Below, in pieces: positions 26,381-35,386 of a stretch of 64,000 nt of DNA. Source of the stretch: Bin55 sp964572845 (GTDB lineage Bacteria > Pseudomonadota > Gammaproteobacteria > Pseudomonadales > Azotimanducaceae); contig CAZNFX010000004.1 in NCBI GenBank assembly GCA_964572845.1, positions 62,001 through 126,000 on the forward strand, written 5' to 3'. A program made the translations under genes and the position numbers. The notes beneath the pieces were generated by a model. It saw only the letters and a program-made list of their open reading frames with translations, had not been told where the DNA came from and did not search any database. The stretch's first letter is position 1. Each line of letters opens with the position of its first letter.

Positions 26381-26671
26381 ATGAAACGGGATGAAATCCT
26401 CGATGCACTGCGAACTCATAGGGAAATTCTGACGGAACGGTTCGGTGTCGATGAACTTTCGGTTTTTGGTTCGTATGCAAGAGATCAAGCCACCGAGACA
26501 AGTGACCTCGACATCCTTGTGAAATTCGAGGGACCTTCTACATTTAGGGGCTATTTTGGCACGCAGTTCTATATTGAAGACCTGCTGGGGGTTGAGGTCG
26601 ATCTGGTTACAGACAAAGCACTGCGCAGTGAACTACGTCCCTTTGTCAAAAAGGACTTGATTCGTGTCTGA
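26381..26671 (+). CDS. Minimal nucleotidyltransferase (MNT/MntA-type antitoxin)
   Basis: About 96 residues, beginning at ATG 26381 (an in-frame upstream ATG at 26366 adds five residues). The core SVFGSYARDQATETSDLDILVKF holds the GSYARG-like and DLDIL metal-binding motifs of the MNT fold, and the end VEVDLVTDKALRSELRPFV is typical of MntA antitoxins. In MNT-HepT modules the antitoxin AMPylates the HepT RNase. Here the downstream HepT frame starts normally, overlapping the stop, but is interrupted (see the next entry), so this looks like an orphaned antitoxin. It lies inside the split fds locus. The stretch 26024-26380 has no other feature. Confidence 0.82.
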   Translation: MKRDEILDALRTHREILTERFGVDELSVFGSYARDQATETSDLDILVKFEGPSTFRGYFGTQFYIEDLLGVEVDLVTDKALRSELRPFVKKDLIRV

Positions 26672-26789
26672 ATCGAAACCCAATCAGCACGAATTGTGAT
26701 GCTATGTGCTTGACATGATTGAGTTTTCCCGAAAAATTCTCATGCCGAATCTAACAAGACTGCTTGAGTCTGCTAACCAAGATTAGGCC
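26664..26789 (+). pseudogene. Possible HepT (DUF86) toxin remnant
   Basis: A GTG at 26664 overlaps the MNT stop, as HepT starts usually do, and opens VSESKPNQHEL before an in-frame TGA at 26697. In the same frame after the stop comes YVLDMIEFSRKI, which resembles the YLEDMLEAIEKI-type first helix of DUF86 proteins, and the frame ends at TAG about 26789 without the RX4HXY catalytic region. This reads as a toxin gene broken by a nonsense mutation and a deletion. The similarity is short and judged by eye. The rest of 26790-27062 shows nothing. Confidence 0.4.
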
Positions 26790-27062
26790 TGGTTGATCAA
26801 ATCCAAGCTCCTGTGGCGATATGGATCTAATAGTCTAAATTTGGCCTTTACAGGTTCATCTCTCCTACTTGACCCAATTCGATGCCTGGACTGCTCTCTG
26901 TAAGGTTAGCGAAGGATGAATTGGGAGGTCCTCGCGGGACCAAAATCATTTACATTGAGCTCAATCTGTGCCAGACGGCTACTATCTGTTCACTGAGGTA
27001 GTTTGGTTGAATTTGACCAAAGCGATTGAGATGGGTACGCTTTACCGCTTTCTCCACTGGCC

Positions 27063-29927
27063 GTGCCTCAACGCGCCGCTTGGAAATTTGTGAGACTCAT
27101 TGAAAGGGATTATGGAACTCCGGAACGTCGTTTAGGTTCCGATAAGCCTGAAATTCACCTGTCAGTAGACGGCCACAAGGTCACCGTCGCTCCCGGTACG
27201 TCCGTTATGCGTGCAGCAATTTCCGCGGGCGTTCCTGTACCTAAACTATGCGCCACCGACAACATGGAGGCATTCGGCTCCTGTCGAATTTGCTTGGTCG
27301 AAGTCGAGGGACGCAATGGATTGATTGCGTCGTGCACAGAGCCTGTGCAGGAAGGCATGCAGGTCCGCACCCAAACTGACCAATTGGAGAGGATCCGTCG
27401 AGGCGTCATGGAACTTTACATTTCGGATCACCCTCTCGACTGCCTGACATGTTCTGCCAATGGAGATTGCGAACTGCAAGACATGGCAGGAGTCGTTGGC
27501 CTCAGAGAGGTGCGATACGACGAAGGTGCCAACCACCTAATCGCTCCAGTCGATGCGTCAAATCCCTATTTTTCGTTTGATCCCTCAAAGTGCATTGTTT
27601 GTTCACGGTGCGTTCGGGCATGCGAAGAAGTGCAAGGAACCTATGCTCTCACGATTGATGGACGAGGATTCGAGTCCAAGGTCGCCACCTCAGCCGACTC
27701 GTTCATCGATTCCGAATGCGTAGCCTGCGGTGCATGTATACAGGCCTGCCCTACGGCAACGCTGATGGAGAAGAGCGTAATTGAGCATGGAGTGCCGGAC
27801 CGGAGCGTGCTGACGACTTGCGCATACTGCGGCGTTGGCTGCTCTTTCAAGGCCGAGCTTCAGGGCGACAAGCTCGTTCGCATGGTCCCCTACAAGGATG
27901 GAATGGCTAATCACGGCGCATCGTGCGTCAAGGGGCGTTTTGCCTGGGGCTACGCTAACCACCCAGACCGCATAACCAAGCCCATGATTCGCGATTCAAT
28001 AGACGACCCATGGCAAGTGGTCGACTGGGACACAGCAATTCAGACAGCAGCTGATCGGCTCACAGCGATCCAGCAGAAATATGGACGAAAGTCCATTGGT
28101 GGCATCACGTCATCGCGAACAACCATTGAAGACGTATACGCCGTGCAAAAGATGGTTCGTACTGCTTTCCAGAACAACAATGTTGATACGTGCGCTCGAG
28201 TTTGCCACTCGCCTACCGGCTATGGATTGAAACAGACGTTTGGCACTTCCGCTGGCACACAAAACTTCGATTCCGTGCGAGAGGCAGATGTAATCGTCGT
28301 TATAGGTGCAAATCCAACGGAAGGTCATCCAGTCTTTGCGTCCCAGATCAAGAAGAGAGTGTCGCAGGGAGCTCAACTCATCGTCCTAGATCCGCGCAAG
28401 ATCGACCTCGTTCGCTCACCCCATGTCGAAGCGACCTATCACCTGCCTTTGCTTCCAGGAACCAATGTTCCTGTAATGAATTCCATTTCCCATGTAGCGC
28501 TCACAGAGGATTTGATTGATCTGGACTTCGTTCGAGAACGGTGCGACATCGATTCATTCCAAGAGTGGTGCGAGTTCATTCGTCAAGAGCAAAACAGCCC
28601 TGAGCATGTAGCGAAAATAGCAGGCGTCGACGCCGAAGAAATTCGCGGTGCAGCCCGACTTTTCGCAACCGCCAGAAATGCTGCTATCTACTATGGATTG
28701 GGAGTTACCGAGCATAGTCAGGGGTCGACGATGGTTATGGCCATGGCAAACCTAGCCATGGCCACTGGCAACATTGGACGAGAGGGCGTAGGTGTCAACC
28801 CCCTTCGTGGACAAAACAACGTTCAGGGTGCAGTGGATGTGGGTTCATTTCCACACGAACTGCCAGGATACCGTCAAATTACAGATGAAGTCGCCCGACA
28901 GCAGTTTTCGCATGCATGGGACATCGAAGTAGATCCCGAACCCGGATTGCGCATTCCCAATATGTTCGACGAGGCGTGTGCCGACAACTTCAAGGGCATG
29001 TTCATTCAGGGCGAGGACTTTCTTCAGTCAGATCCAAACACACAGCATGTAGAACAAGCACTCTCCTCAATGGAGTGCATCGTGGTTCAAGACCTTTTCC
29101 TAACCGAAACGGCAAAGATGGCGCACGTGTTCCTGCCTGGAACCACTTTCCTGGAAAAGAACGGTACCTTCATCAACGCCGAGCGACGCATCAACAGAGT
29201 CAGACCTGTTATGGAGGCAGCGACGGGACTGCAAGAATGGGAAGCAGTACAGAAGCTTGCCAACGCCATGGGATATCCCATGGATTTCAAAAGCAGCTCA
29301 GACATCATGGATGAACTGGCACGACTGACGTCCCTGTTTGCGGGAGTCTCCTTCGATTATTTGGACGAAGTCAATAGCGTTCAGTGGCCCTGCAACGAAT
29401 CGGCACCGTTAGGTACGCCAATAATGCACGTCGACAGCTTTGCACGAGGCAAGGGCATGTTCATCACAACGGAGTTCGAACCGACCGAAGAACGCACGAA
29501 CCGGAAGTTTCCCCTGCTGCTTACTACGGGCAGAAGACTTGCTCAATACAACGTTGGTACACAGACACGCCGCACCAAGAACAATGCATGGTTGGAGGAA
29601 GACAAACTGGAAATTCATCCTGCCGATGCAGAACTGAGAGGAATTCGTACAGGCGATTGGGTCTCCATTCGAAGTCGAATGGGAGAAATCACCGTTAGGG
29701 CGCAGCTCACAGAACGTGTTAAGCCTGGAGTTGTCTACACGACATTTCACCATCCTTCCACAGGTACCAACGTGATCACGACGGATCTGTCGGACTGGGC
29801 TACAAACTGTCCGGAATACAAGGTAACCGCCGTTGAAGTGATGCCAGCGAATCATCGTTCCGAATGGAACAATCGCTTCGATACGATTGACCGACAGCAA
29901 AACGAGCTTCTTCCTGCGGGAGGATAG
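27063..29927 (+). CDS. fdsA: NAD-dependent formate dehydrogenase, catalytic alpha subunit
   Basis: A 954-residue molybdenum enzyme oxidising formate to CO2. Domain order: N-terminal [2Fe-2S] ferredoxin (about 30-110, FGSCRICLVEV), NuoG-type His-Cys cluster (DHPLDCLTCSANGDCELQ), two [4Fe-4S] sites (CIVCSRCVRACEEVQG and CVACGACIQACPT), then the molybdopterin domain with its own cluster (CAYCGVGCSF...CVKGR). The Mo ligand is probably Cys381 in ARVCHSPTGYG, so it is a cysteine and not selenocysteine form. The C-terminal dinucleotide-binding domain starts near PLLLTTGR. The start could be GTG 27063 or GTG 27090; the family's DYGTP motif lies after both. Confidence 0.95.
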   Translation: MPQRAAWKFVRLIERDYGTPERRLGSDKPEIHLSVDGHKVTVAPGTSVMRAAISAGVPVPKLCATDNMEAFGSCRICLVEVEGRNGLIASCTEPVQEGMQVRTQTDQLERIRRGVMELYISDHPLDCLTCSANGDCELQDMAGVVGLREVRYDEGANHLIAPVDASNPYFSFDPSKCIVCSRCVRACEEVQGTYALTIDGRGFESKVATSADSFIDSECVACGACIQACPTATLMEKSVIEHGVPDRSVLTTCAYCGVGCSFKAELQGDKLVRMVPYKDGMANHGASCVKGRFAWGYANHPDRITKPMIRDSIDDPWQVVDWDTAIQTAADRLTAIQQKYGRKSIGGITSSRTTIEDVYAVQKMVRTAFQNNNVDTCARVCHSPTGYGLKQTFGTSAGTQNFDSVREADVIVVIGANPTEGHPVFASQIKKRVSQGAQLIVLDPRKIDLVRSPHVEATYHLPLLPGTNVPVMNSISHVALTEDLIDLDFVRERCDIDSFQEWCEFIRQEQNSPEHVAKIAGVDAEEIRGAARLFATARNAAIYYGLGVTEHSQGSTMVMAMANLAMATGNIGREGVGVNPLRGQNNVQGAVDVGSFPHELPGYRQITDEVARQQFSHAWDIEVDPEPGLRIPNMFDEACADNFKGMFIQGEDFLQSDPNTQHVEQALSSMECIVVQDLFLTETAKMAHVFLPGTTFLEKNGTFINAERRINRVRPVMEAATGLQEWEAVQKLANAMGYPMDFKSSSDIMDELARLTSLFAGVSFDYLDEVNSVQWPCNESAPLGTPIMHVDSFARGKGMFITTEFEPTEERTNRKFPLLLTTGRRLAQYNVGTQTRRTKNNAWLEEDKLEIHPADAELRGIRTGDWVSIRSRMGEITVRAQLTERVKPGVVYTTFHHPSTGTNVITTDLSDWATNCPEYKVTAVEVMPANHRSEWNNRFDTIDRQQNELLPAGG

Positions 29928-29942
29928 TACGACCCCGGCGTT

Positions 29943-30782
29943 GTGAACGACCAACACCGAAGTGTGCCGATCAATCGGGTTGGCGCATGCAACCAAGCAT
30001 CCCAGGACTTCGTGACGGTAGAAGAGCCATTGGAGATGCGCGTAGAGCACTATCACAATGGTCGGCTGCAGCATACAAGCATATCGATAACGATGAGAAC
30101 GCCAGGGGACGATATCGACCTTGTCTACGGCTTTCTCCTCAGTGAGGGGATAGTAGATAGTTTTTCGAAGATCGACGAAGCGCGCACTCTTGGTGGCAAG
30201 GGCAAGGAACTCCAAGAAGGCAACACAGTTGTCGCGCGACTTACGCGCGATTGTCAATTCGATCCGGAATCCTTGCTCAGGCACTTCTACACATCGTCGA
30301 GTTGCGGCGTCTGCGGCAAAGTCTCTCTTGCAGCCGTAGACGTCCACATTCGGCCCAAGCTACCTTCGGAGTTTCGCATTTCCTCTGCTCTCGTTTCGAC
30401 ACTTGGCGACAAGCTGCGTAAGCAGCAGGTCGAGTTTGAGAGAACGGGAGGATTGCACGCCAGCGCGTTGTTCGATCAGCAGGGATCGATAGTGCGGCTG
30501 CGTGAGGACATTGGTAGACACAACGCGCTTGACAAGTTGATAGGTTCATTCCGAGACTCAGGTCTGGAGGGATTGCGCAAGCATGGACTGCTGCTTAGCG
30601 GCAGAGCGAGCTTCGAATTGCTGCAGAAGTCGGCAATCGCTGGAATTCCGTTCGTGGCTTCGATTGGACCTCCGTCGTCGTTAGCAATCGATCTTGCGCG
30701 CGACCAGGACATCACACTCGTGGGGTTTCTAAGAGACAATTCCTTCAATCAATATCACGGAAATCGCGTACTACATGATTGA
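29943..30782 (+). CDS. fdhD: Sulfurtransferase for formate dehydrogenase maturation
   Basis: A 279-residue FdhD protein that carries sulfur from IscS to the Mo-bis-MGD cofactor of formate dehydrogenase. The CxxC pair is Cys121/Cys124 in SSSCGVCGK. Other family blocks are GDDIDLVYGFLLSEGI, GLHASALFD and REDIGRHNALDKLIG. It starts with GTG 15 bases after fdsA and overlaps mobA by 8 bases, so it clearly belongs to the fds operon (also named fdsC in this context). No strong Shine-Dalgarno sequence is seen, consistent with coupling to fdsA. Confidence 0.93.
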   Translation: MNDQHRSVPINRVGACNQASQDFVTVEEPLEMRVEHYHNGRLQHTSISITMRTPGDDIDLVYGFLLSEGIVDSFSKIDEARTLGGKGKELQEGNTVVARLTRDCQFDPESLLRHFYTSSSCGVCGKVSLAAVDVHIRPKLPSEFRISSALVSTLGDKLRKQQVEFERTGGLHASALFDQQGSIVRLREDIGRHNALDKLIGSFRDSGLEGLRKHGLLLSGRASFELLQKSAIAGIPFVASIGPPSSLAIDLARDQDITLVGFLRDNSFNQYHGNRVLHD

Positions 30783-31371
30783 GCGATCAGAAATAACTGG
30801 GATCATTCTCTGCGGCGGACGCGGGTCGCGGCTTGATGGATTGGACAAGCCACTTATCGAACTCGGTCACAAGCGGATCGTGGATTACATAATTGCAAGT
30901 CTGAACAAGCAGGTCGGCAGGATCGTCATTTCGTGCTCACGCAATGTCGCTCTCTACGAAGCGTTGCAGCAAGGCGTCGTCGTGGACAGCGAACCTGGCC
31001 GCGGGCCACTGGCTGGAATCTACGAAACGTTTGCAACAGTGTCGACTGAGTGGGTCTTGACCACACCTGGCGACGTACCCTTCCTTCCCGATTCCTTGGT
31101 CATGCGCTTGCAGAATGATGCACTCGCCAAAGGAATCGCCGTACCCAGCGTCAACGGACAGAGACAAAACTTGTGCTTGCTCTTGAATCGAAGTAAGCGC
31201 GAAGAACTCTCAGCGTTCTACAAGAAAGGCGGCAGCGCCGTCAAGCATTGGTTGAACGACAACGGTGTGGCATCCACGGACTTGTCAGAATTGGCACTGG
31301 GGTTTGCCGATGTAAACACGTCGAACGATTTGGAGCGTGCGAAATCCCGGCTCAAATCCATGGGGCCTTGA
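30775..31371 (+). CDS. mobA: Molybdenum cofactor guanylyltransferase
   Basis: A 198-residue MobA: GTP-dependent conversion of Mo-molybdopterin to the guanine dinucleotide form needed by FdsA. The nucleotide-binding loop is GIILCGGRGSRLDGLDKPL at residues 9-27; the later TTPGDVPFLP is the metal-binding/GTP region and VNTSNDLE is the C-terminal family motif. It overlaps fdhD by 8 bases and ends the formate dehydrogenase operon. Confidence 0.93.
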   Translation: MIERSEITGIILCGGRGSRLDGLDKPLIELGHKRIVDYIIASLNKQVGRIVISCSRNVALYEALQQGVVVDSEPGRGPLAGIYETFATVSTEWVLTTPGDVPFLPDSLVMRLQNDALAKGIAVPSVNGQRQNLCLLLNRSKREELSAFYKKGGSAVKHWLNDNGVASTDLSELALGFADVNTSNDLERAKSRLKSMGP

Positions 31372-31384
31372 GTTTCCATGTGAA

Positions 31385-31414
31385 TTGTGCAGAGTCATTC
31401 GCTTTTCGTATAAT
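31385..31414 (+). promoter_or_regulatory. Probable sigma-70 promoter of the STAS gene
   Basis: TTGTGC (31385-31390) and a perfect TATAAT (31409-31414) are separated by 18 bases. Initiation about 7 bases downstream would give a leader of roughly 90 bases before the STAS coding frame, containing a short MDSMEHSH leader ORF (31491-31517). Confidence 0.5.
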
Positions 31415-31512
31415 TCGCCCGTTGGAAAAATACCAGCGGGGAGTTGGGAGGAAAACCTTTCAACAAATCTTCCTTTCGCGCACTTCTGTAATGGACTCGA
31501 TGGAGCACTCTC

Positions 31513-31863
31513 ATTAACCACCAAGCTTTACAAGTAGACGCCAATCGCGAAAACAACGTCCTCTCGATAAACGTTACGGGACGAATCGACGGTCTGACTG
31601 CAAGCGAGTTTGAATCCACCGTAACAGCTGAAATAGACAACGACGACAGTGGCGTTGTAATAGGCTTGGCGGATCTCTCGTACATCAGCAGTGCTGGGTT
31701 GCGGTCAATCCTGATGATTGCAAAGACGTTGGGTCAACGCAAAGTTGAGTTTGCCCTCTATTCGGTTCCTGACTCGATTCTTGAAATCATCAAGATTGCT
31801 GGCTTCGACCGAATTATCAGTATCGTGGGCGACCACGCGGAAGCACTAGCAAAAGTCTCCTAG
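31513..31863 (+). CDS. STAS-domain anti-anti-sigma-type protein with ATT start
   Basis: A 116-residue STAS protein of the SpoIIAA/RsbV/HsbA type, the phosphorylatable switch of partner-switching systems. Key blocks are VTGRIDGLTASEFE and GLADLSYISSAGLRSIL, with Ser59/Ser60 the likely phosphosite. The frame has no ATG, GTG or TTG between an upstream TAA (31489) and TTG 31666, which would delete half the domain. ATT at 31513 gives the family's normal N-terminus and has GGAG 7 bases upstream. An eight-codon leader ORF (31491-31517) ends on this ATT. It is convergent with the kinase/phosphatase operon it presumably works with. Confidence 0.72.
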   Translation: MNHQALQVDANRENNVLSINVTGRIDGLTASEFESTVTAEIDNDDSGVVIGLADLSYISSAGLRSILMIAKTLGQRKVEFALYSVPDSILEIIKIAGFDRIISIVGDHAEALAKVS

Positions 31864-31904
31864 CACTCTCCAACTCTCAACTCGAACGGAATACCTCAAC
31901 CCAT

Positions 31905-34133
31905 CTATTCAGAAGACTCGGCCGAATCTTCTTCGTCTTCGTCTCCCTCGTCCAGCTCTTGCTGTATGAACTGAGAGGGATCTAACGGCAAGTCCACCAC
32001 CATTTCCGTCCCTTGTCCGGGTTCCGAAGTAACTCGGATAGTTCCCCCATGTTCCCGAACTATGTCATTGGATAGTGCAAGGCCGAGCCCGGTGCCCTTG
32101 TCTGTGGGTTTGGTTGTAAAGAACGGATTGAAGATGCGGTCAATCACCGATTGAGGCATGCCGGTTCCGTTGTCGCGGAATGTAACTAGAACTCGATCAC
32201 CTTCCTTCTTTGTGCTGCATACCAACTGTGGAATGAACTCGACATCCGGATTATTTTCTCTGAGCTCCGCCAACTTCTCGTTCGCAGCGTAACCGGCATT
32301 GTTGACCATGTTGATGAAGACCCTCCCCAAGTCTTGAGGTACAACTTTGATCTCACCGATGGATTCGTCCAGGTCAAACTTTAGATCTAGTTCAAAGGAG
32401 TTGTCTTCGCTGCGTGCACTATGGAATGCCAACTTTGCGAAATCGTCGAGCAAGTCATTGATGTCGGTCGCGGCGAATTCTTGTGTGTCACGGCCCATTT
32501 TCAGCATGTCGTCGATAATTCGATTTGCCCTGTTGCCGTGGTCTCGAATGCGCCCGAGATTCGACGTCAGATCGTCAACGACCTCCTTAACCAATTCGTC
32601 ATCCACGTCTCCACCTGGGTCCTCGCGTTTGTCTGGCTCCAAGAGTTCCTCCACGAGCTCCTCAAGAAGCTCAACGGACGAATCGGAAAAGTTCATAATG
32701 AAATTCAGGGGGTTGCGAATTTCGTGCGCGACGCCAGCTGTCAATTCGCCAAGAGCTACGAGCTTTTCACGCATCACGATCTGATCTTGAGCGCGCCGTA
32801 GTTCCTCGTTGGCACTAGCCAAGGCATCATTTTTCTCAGACAGCTCCTGTGCCAGCTTCTCGACCAAATTGAGACGTTGAACTTCGAGAGCATGCCGCCT
32901 GAATACTTCCAATGCGTGTGCCATCTCTGCAATTTCATCGTTGCCTTCTACGACTACCTCGCTTTCCAGTTCGCCTTCGGCCATCGACCGCATCCGTTCT
33001 GACAGGGCGTCCAACCTGCGCAAGATTCGGTTGCCGACGTAGAAAAGAGAAATGATCCCTGCCCCGACAATGCTTATGACATTGACGATGATGAGCAGCA
33101 GCCGACCCGTCGCAACAGCGGCAGCTGAGGACTCAGCAGCTGTTGCCGTATCGGTCTGCGCCGTTCTTACAAGTTCCTCGATGTCTCCGACAAGACGGGC
33201 GCCTAGCTGCCGGTTGTATTCGAATATCGTTTCCTCTTGCTCGTCAAGGTTGAAGAGCGATGACTTGGTGGCGAATATTCCATCGTCGGCAAGTCCAATT
33301 TCCGTCAGGCGTTCGAACATCGGACCGATGGTCTGAAAGAATTCATCCTGCTCAATTTGACCGAGAGTTCGCTCAACACCGTATTCGTTGGTTTCGAACC
33401 GATCCTTGAGCGTTTCAATCAAAGGGGAATCAGGCAGCGACAACGCGCTTGAGAGCAATTCCACGCCATTGCTGGCATAGCGCCTTAGTTCGTTGAGATG
33501 GCGATAGCGATTGAACTGTTCAAGCGTAAAGTGAGCCTCAAACGGATCTCTTGGCTCGCTTCGACTCTGATAGCCCGTGACAAGGTAGAACAACTGGGCG
33601 TCGATGGCCGAAATAAGGTCGTTCTCTAGCGTAGTTTCTAAGACCGAAAACTCAGTCTGAAGGTCATTGAGAACCGCGGTCAAACCGAACCTTTCAGTGG
33701 CAAGTGAACTGACGGTATCGATATTCGTCAGCATTGTTTCGCCAACACTGGATACCCGCATGATCAGCAACTCGTCCAATCCGCGATCCAGAATGGAGGA
33801 AAGCTGTTCCCTAAACTCCTGCTTGTCGGCTTCCACCTCCAATCGAATTTGAGCCAGTTCCTCTTCGTTGTTGGCAGAAGTCAGCAGAGGTGCAGCGGCA
33901 ACAATTTCACTGCTCTTGAGGGAAAAGGCAAATGCCGCTTCCATATCGGGCATGCTGACTTTGTAGACTCTCTCTTGTGCCTTGTTGATCTGGTCTAGAT
34001 AGATCAAGCCCACGAAACTGGCTGTTAGAGTAAGAAACACCGCGCCAGAGAGTGCAAGCCCAAGACGTGCAGAAATCTTGTGCCTAAGATTTACAAATTT
34101 GCGTAGCAATTCTCTCCAGTTCAATTTCGCCAT
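31905..34133 (-). CDS. HAMP-containing sensor histidine kinase
   Basis: A 742-residue kinase: transmembrane segment about 22-45, a long helical periplasmic sensor region, a second membrane segment near 345-370, HAMP, coiled coil, then HisKA with VAHEIRNPLNF (phospho-His) and HATPase_c with the N box (VFINMVNNAGYAA), RDNGTGMP and KGTGLGLAL. The tail is very acidic. It is the last gene of a leftward operon and overlaps the substrate-binding-protein gene by 13 bases, so the binding protein probably delivers the signal. The likely target is the response regulator/phosphatase at 35805-36980, since the kinase has no receiver of its own. Confidence 0.92.
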   Translation of the reverse strand: MAKLNWRELLRKFVNLRHKISARLGLALSGAVFLTLTASFVGLIYLDQINKAQERVYKVSMPDMEAAFAFSLKSSEIVAAAPLLTSANNEEELAQIRLEVEADKQEFREQLSSILDRGLDELLIMRVSSVGETMLTNIDTVSSLATERFGLTAVLNDLQTEFSVLETTLENDLISAIDAQLFYLVTGYQSRSEPRDPFEAHFTLEQFNRYRHLNELRRYASNGVELLSSALSLPDSPLIETLKDRFETNEYGVERTLGQIEQDEFFQTIGPMFERLTEIGLADDGIFATKSSLFNLDEQEETIFEYNRQLGARLVGDIEELVRTAQTDTATAAESSAAAVATGRLLLIIVNVISIVGAGIISLFYVGNRILRRLDALSERMRSMAEGELESEVVVEGNDEIAEMAHALEVFRRHALEVQRLNLVEKLAQELSEKNDALASANEELRRAQDQIVMREKLVALGELTAGVAHEIRNPLNFIMNFSDSSVELLEELVEELLEPDKREDPGGDVDDELVKEVVDDLTSNLGRIRDHGNRANRIIDDMLKMGRDTQEFAATDINDLLDDFAKLAFHSARSEDNSFELDLKFDLDESIGEIKVVPQDLGRVFINMVNNAGYAANEKLAELRENNPDVEFIPQLVCSTKKEGDRVLVTFRDNGTGMPQSVIDRIFNPFFTTKPTDKGTGLGLALSNDIVREHGGTIRVTSEPGQGTEMVVDLPLDPSQFIQQELDEGDEDEEDSAESSE

Positions 34134-35386
34134 GGGAGCGTTATATCTGCAAGTGACTCAACAGCTCGATAACTTCCGTCGTTTGCGAGAACGGTCATGA
34201 AAACTTGGTCAGATCCTTGATTGTCGTCTACGTAATTGAGTCGGAATCCTCCAATCTCAAGATTGTCCATCGACCGAATGGCACGCAAAAACTTTGGTCG
34301 ACTCAAGTCACGACCCGCTTCTTCCAATCCGCTGATCGCGAGACGACCCACCAAGTAACCCTCGAAGGATATGAACTGAGGTCTGGCCTCAGGATCAATC
34401 TCTCGCAACGCTGCTCGATACGAACTTGCAATGACTGGCATATCACCAGTGGGCAGAGGCACAACTTGCGAAACCATAACGCCGCCGCCCTCATCTCCCA
34501 GCGCTTCGGCTAAAGCGTTGCTGTTGACAAACGAAATGTTTATGAACAGTACGTCCATGCCGATCTTTCTGGACCACTTGATGAATTCCGCAGACGGCTG
34601 ATAGCTTCCAATCATGATGATTGCATCTGGGTTGGAATCGCGAATGTCGAGCACTGCCTCGCGTACATCCAATGAATTCCGCCGATACACGCCAGCCGCG
34701 AGAAGTCGTAGGCCTCGTCGTTCCATCGCAGCTTTGGCACCGTTGTAGCCAGCCCGACCGAAAGAGTCGTCCTGATAAAGTATCGCGATCTTCTCGGTTC
34801 CACCTTCTTGCGTTAGGAAGGCGACCATCTCTTCGGTTTCTTGAGCGTAGGAAGCTCTAAGGTTCACAACGTAAGGATTGTTCACGCGCAAGAATGCAGC
34901 ACCTGTTTGCGGTCCCACGTAGGGCACCCTATGCGCTTCCGCCAGAGGCACGGCGGCGCGAGATGTCGGCGTACCCACAGCTCCGATCAGAGAAAAAACG
35001 TCCTCGACTTCTATGAGCTGCAAGGTATTCTCTATGGTCTTTTCCGGTTCGTAACCGTCGTCCAACGTCTTGAGTTCGATTCGCCGTCCGTGCACGCCGC
35101 CCTGATCGTTGACTTCCTTGAACGCAGCCAGCAGACCAAGCCTCATGCCCATGCCGGAAGCTTGATTGAGCCCTTCCAACGCACACGATTGCCCGAAAAC
35201 TATTCGATCGTCGTAGATCCCATGAACCGGAACAGAAGGGGAATTTGCGGCAGCGGACGACGCTTCAGTGTTTGTCGTCGTATTGTCGTCAGTTGCCTGA
35301 GCGTGAGCAGTTGCTGCAGCTACTACTAGCAAGAACTGGATTGTTGAAAGCAAGGCGCGCACGGAGACTTGAGGCGATCCCCTCAC
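34121..35386 (-). CDS. ABC-type branched-chain amino acid-like substrate-binding protein
   Basis: A 421-residue periplasmic binding protein of the LivJ/type-1 fold. After a signal peptide (about 1-30) and a low-complexity Asn/Thr/Ala linker come DRIVFGQSCALEGLNQASG and GMRLGLLAAFKEVNDQGGVHGRRI, the usual start of this family, and VFSLIGAVGTPTSRAAVPLAE later. No transporter permease or ATPase genes are nearby. It overlaps the histidine kinase gene downstream by 13 bases and the RsbW-like gene upstream by 4, so it is better read as the ligand sensor of the kinase than as a transport protein. Confidence 0.88.
   Translation of the reverse strand: MRGSPQVSVRALLSTIQFLLVVAAATAHAQATDDNTTTNTEASSAAANSPSVPVHGIYDDRIVFGQSCALEGLNQASGMGMRLGLLAAFKEVNDQGGVHGRRIELKTLDDGYEPEKTIENTLQLIEVEDVFSLIGAVGTPTSRAAVPLAEAHRVPYVGPQTGAAFLRVNNPYVVNLRASYAQETEEMVAFLTQEGGTEKIAILYQDDSFGRAGYNGAKAAMERRGLRLLAAGVYRRNSLDVREAVLDIRDSNPDAIIMIGSYQPSAEFIKWSRKIGMDVLFINISFVNSNALAEALGDEGGGVMVSQVVPLPTGDMPVIASSYRAALREIDPEARPQFISFEGYLVGRLAISGLEEAGRDLSRPKFLRAIRSMDNLEIGGFRLNYVDDNQGSDQVFMTVLANDGSYRAVESLADITLPWRN

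Noticed and set aside
29409..30347. A 312-codon minus-strand frame
   Set aside because: It is antisense to the strongly supported fdsA and fdhD genes, Cys- and Arg-rich, and has no family features; an artefact of codon use.
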